Shown: positions 63,201 to 64,000 of the stretch, piece by piece
How positions within the stretch are numbered: position 1 is the first letter of the stretch
Layout of the letters: each line of letters begins with the position of its first letter
Assembly: GCA_012295275.1 (NCBI GenBank)
Contig: CM022665.1
Location: 24,104,446 to 24,168,445 of the forward strand
Source: Chrysomallon squamiferum
Taxonomy: Eukaryota; Mollusca; Gastropoda; Neomphalida; Peltospiridae
Direction of reading: 5' to 3'
DNA: 64,000 bases
Notes under the pieces: generated by a model
What the model was told of the DNA's origin: nothing
The model's database searches: none
Seen by the model: the letters and a program-made list of their open reading frames with translations, nothing else
Position numbers and translations under genes: made by a program

Positions 63201-64000
63201 ATTTCAGAAGAGAAAATCAGCTAAAACCTTTAAATGCGAAGTTTAGCATGAATTAATGATACCATCTTTTCTGTGAAAAAAATGAAGAAGACAAAGAAGA
63301 AGAAAGAGTTAAATGCAGAAGATGTGAAATGAATACTCTGAGTCAGCTCTCACTTCAATGAGATTTGTCTTAAATAAATTACTTTAGAGCGTTTTCAAGA
63401 CGTTCCAGTTTCAGAAATTCCAGCGCACTGGCTAGTCCCTTTGCGTCGCATGAGTTCATCCAGATTACCAAACTATTGGACTTGTGTCTTTTGATAAATT
63501 GAAATAAATGACTGCAGTGTATTCGGGAGTGCTATTATGTTGCTAGTGTTTGTGATTAACTTCGACCCTTATTCTTACACCTCTCGTGTGGCACTGATTA
63601 ATTTAAAAAAAAAAAAAATTAAAAAAAAAATTACTGTCATCGTCGGTGAGGTTCGTAGACGCCATGGATGTTTTTCATTTTTTTCCTTCATTTGTTTGTC
63701 CTATAGCAGTGTGTTAATTTTCAAGATTCCTCCGAGGATCGCAATAAGACGGGTGAGATTCTATAGACGTCCTTTGAGACTTAGATTAATCCTGCTGATC
63801 TACCGATTGCAGAGTCAGACAGGAAACAAGAGAGATGCAGACCACACTGACACTGGCTGTACTGTTATTCCGCGTCCAATCAATCAGTTGGTTGTTAGTT
63901 TGTTCCTTCACTGCAGAGTTCTAAATTGGGTTTCCCATAAGATTTAAATGTTGTCTTGTTACTGTTTAAAACAAGCCAACGTCAAGTGATGACACTCCGT
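60251..64000. other. AT-rich spacer to end of window
   Basis: Unique AT-rich sequence with short TC (61140-61290), T (62408-62424) and A (62820-62850, 63604-63632) tracts. Frames at 60571-60813, 61214-61459, 62947-63195 and 63537-63947 have no recognised domain, start context or splice support. 62940-63240 and 63370-63480 are a little more complex than the rest. Confidence 0.45.

Overview
The window looks like noncoding DNA from a metazoan nuclear genome. It is AT-rich (estimated by eye at about two-thirds A+T) and crowded with microsatellites: CT/GA, CTAT, CATA, CA/GT, and TTA/ACT/GTT triplets. It also carries long A or T homopolymers, AT-rich minisatellites and degenerate tRNA-derived elements. 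There are no operons, rRNAs, CRISPR arrays, bacterial-type genes or recognisable full-length proteins. One degenerate element at 45365-45430 resembles, from memory, the tRNA-derived SINEs of coleoid cephalopods. Together with the repeat landscape this makes an octopus- or squid-like mollusc the best guess, at moderate to low confidence. The window is best read as intergenic or intronic sequence.

Layout. 1-8.9 kb: AT-rich spacer with CATA, CT, GA and CTAT arrays and one complex, regulatory-looking block (5.32-5.56 kb). 8.86-9.71 kb: a direct duplication of a unit whose core is a CTAT-type array. 10.66-10.81 kb: a tRNA-derived SINE on the minus strand. 12.5-13.8 kb: a cluster of ATCGAT sites, then a TATA box, a short signal-peptide-like reading frame and a consensus splice donor; this is the only candidate first exon. 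16-26 kb: AT-rich spacer with homopolymers (including an A54 run), two 22-bp minisatellites and several complex blocks. 28-33 kb: two diverged copies, in opposite orientation, of a repeat of about 370 bp. Each copy contains a short frame ending at the same place. Between them lie a strong pre-miRNA-sized hairpin (29.66-29.72 kb) and a tRNA-like element (31.64-31.70 kb). 33.3-37.5 kb: the most convincing group of complex, repeat-free blocks, including an 18-bp perfect palindrome and an octamer site. 40.5-40.8 kb: a four-copy minisatellite of about 75-82 bp. 44-52 kb: more repeats, a SINE fragment and a CpG-dense block (51.88-52.15 kb). 54.4-54.7, 57.06-57.6 and 59.4-60.25 kb: further complex blocks of the kind expected of conserved noncoding elements. 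The last 3.7 kb is featureless spacer.

No gene can be called with confidence. Most open frames come from translating simple repeats (Leu-Ser, Tyr-Ile-His, poly-Phe), and the rest show no recognised domain. The working hypothesis is a regulatory desert of a developmental gene, with enhancer-like blocks separated by rapidly evolving repeats. That hypothesis rests on composition and motif words only; it needs cross-species alignment.
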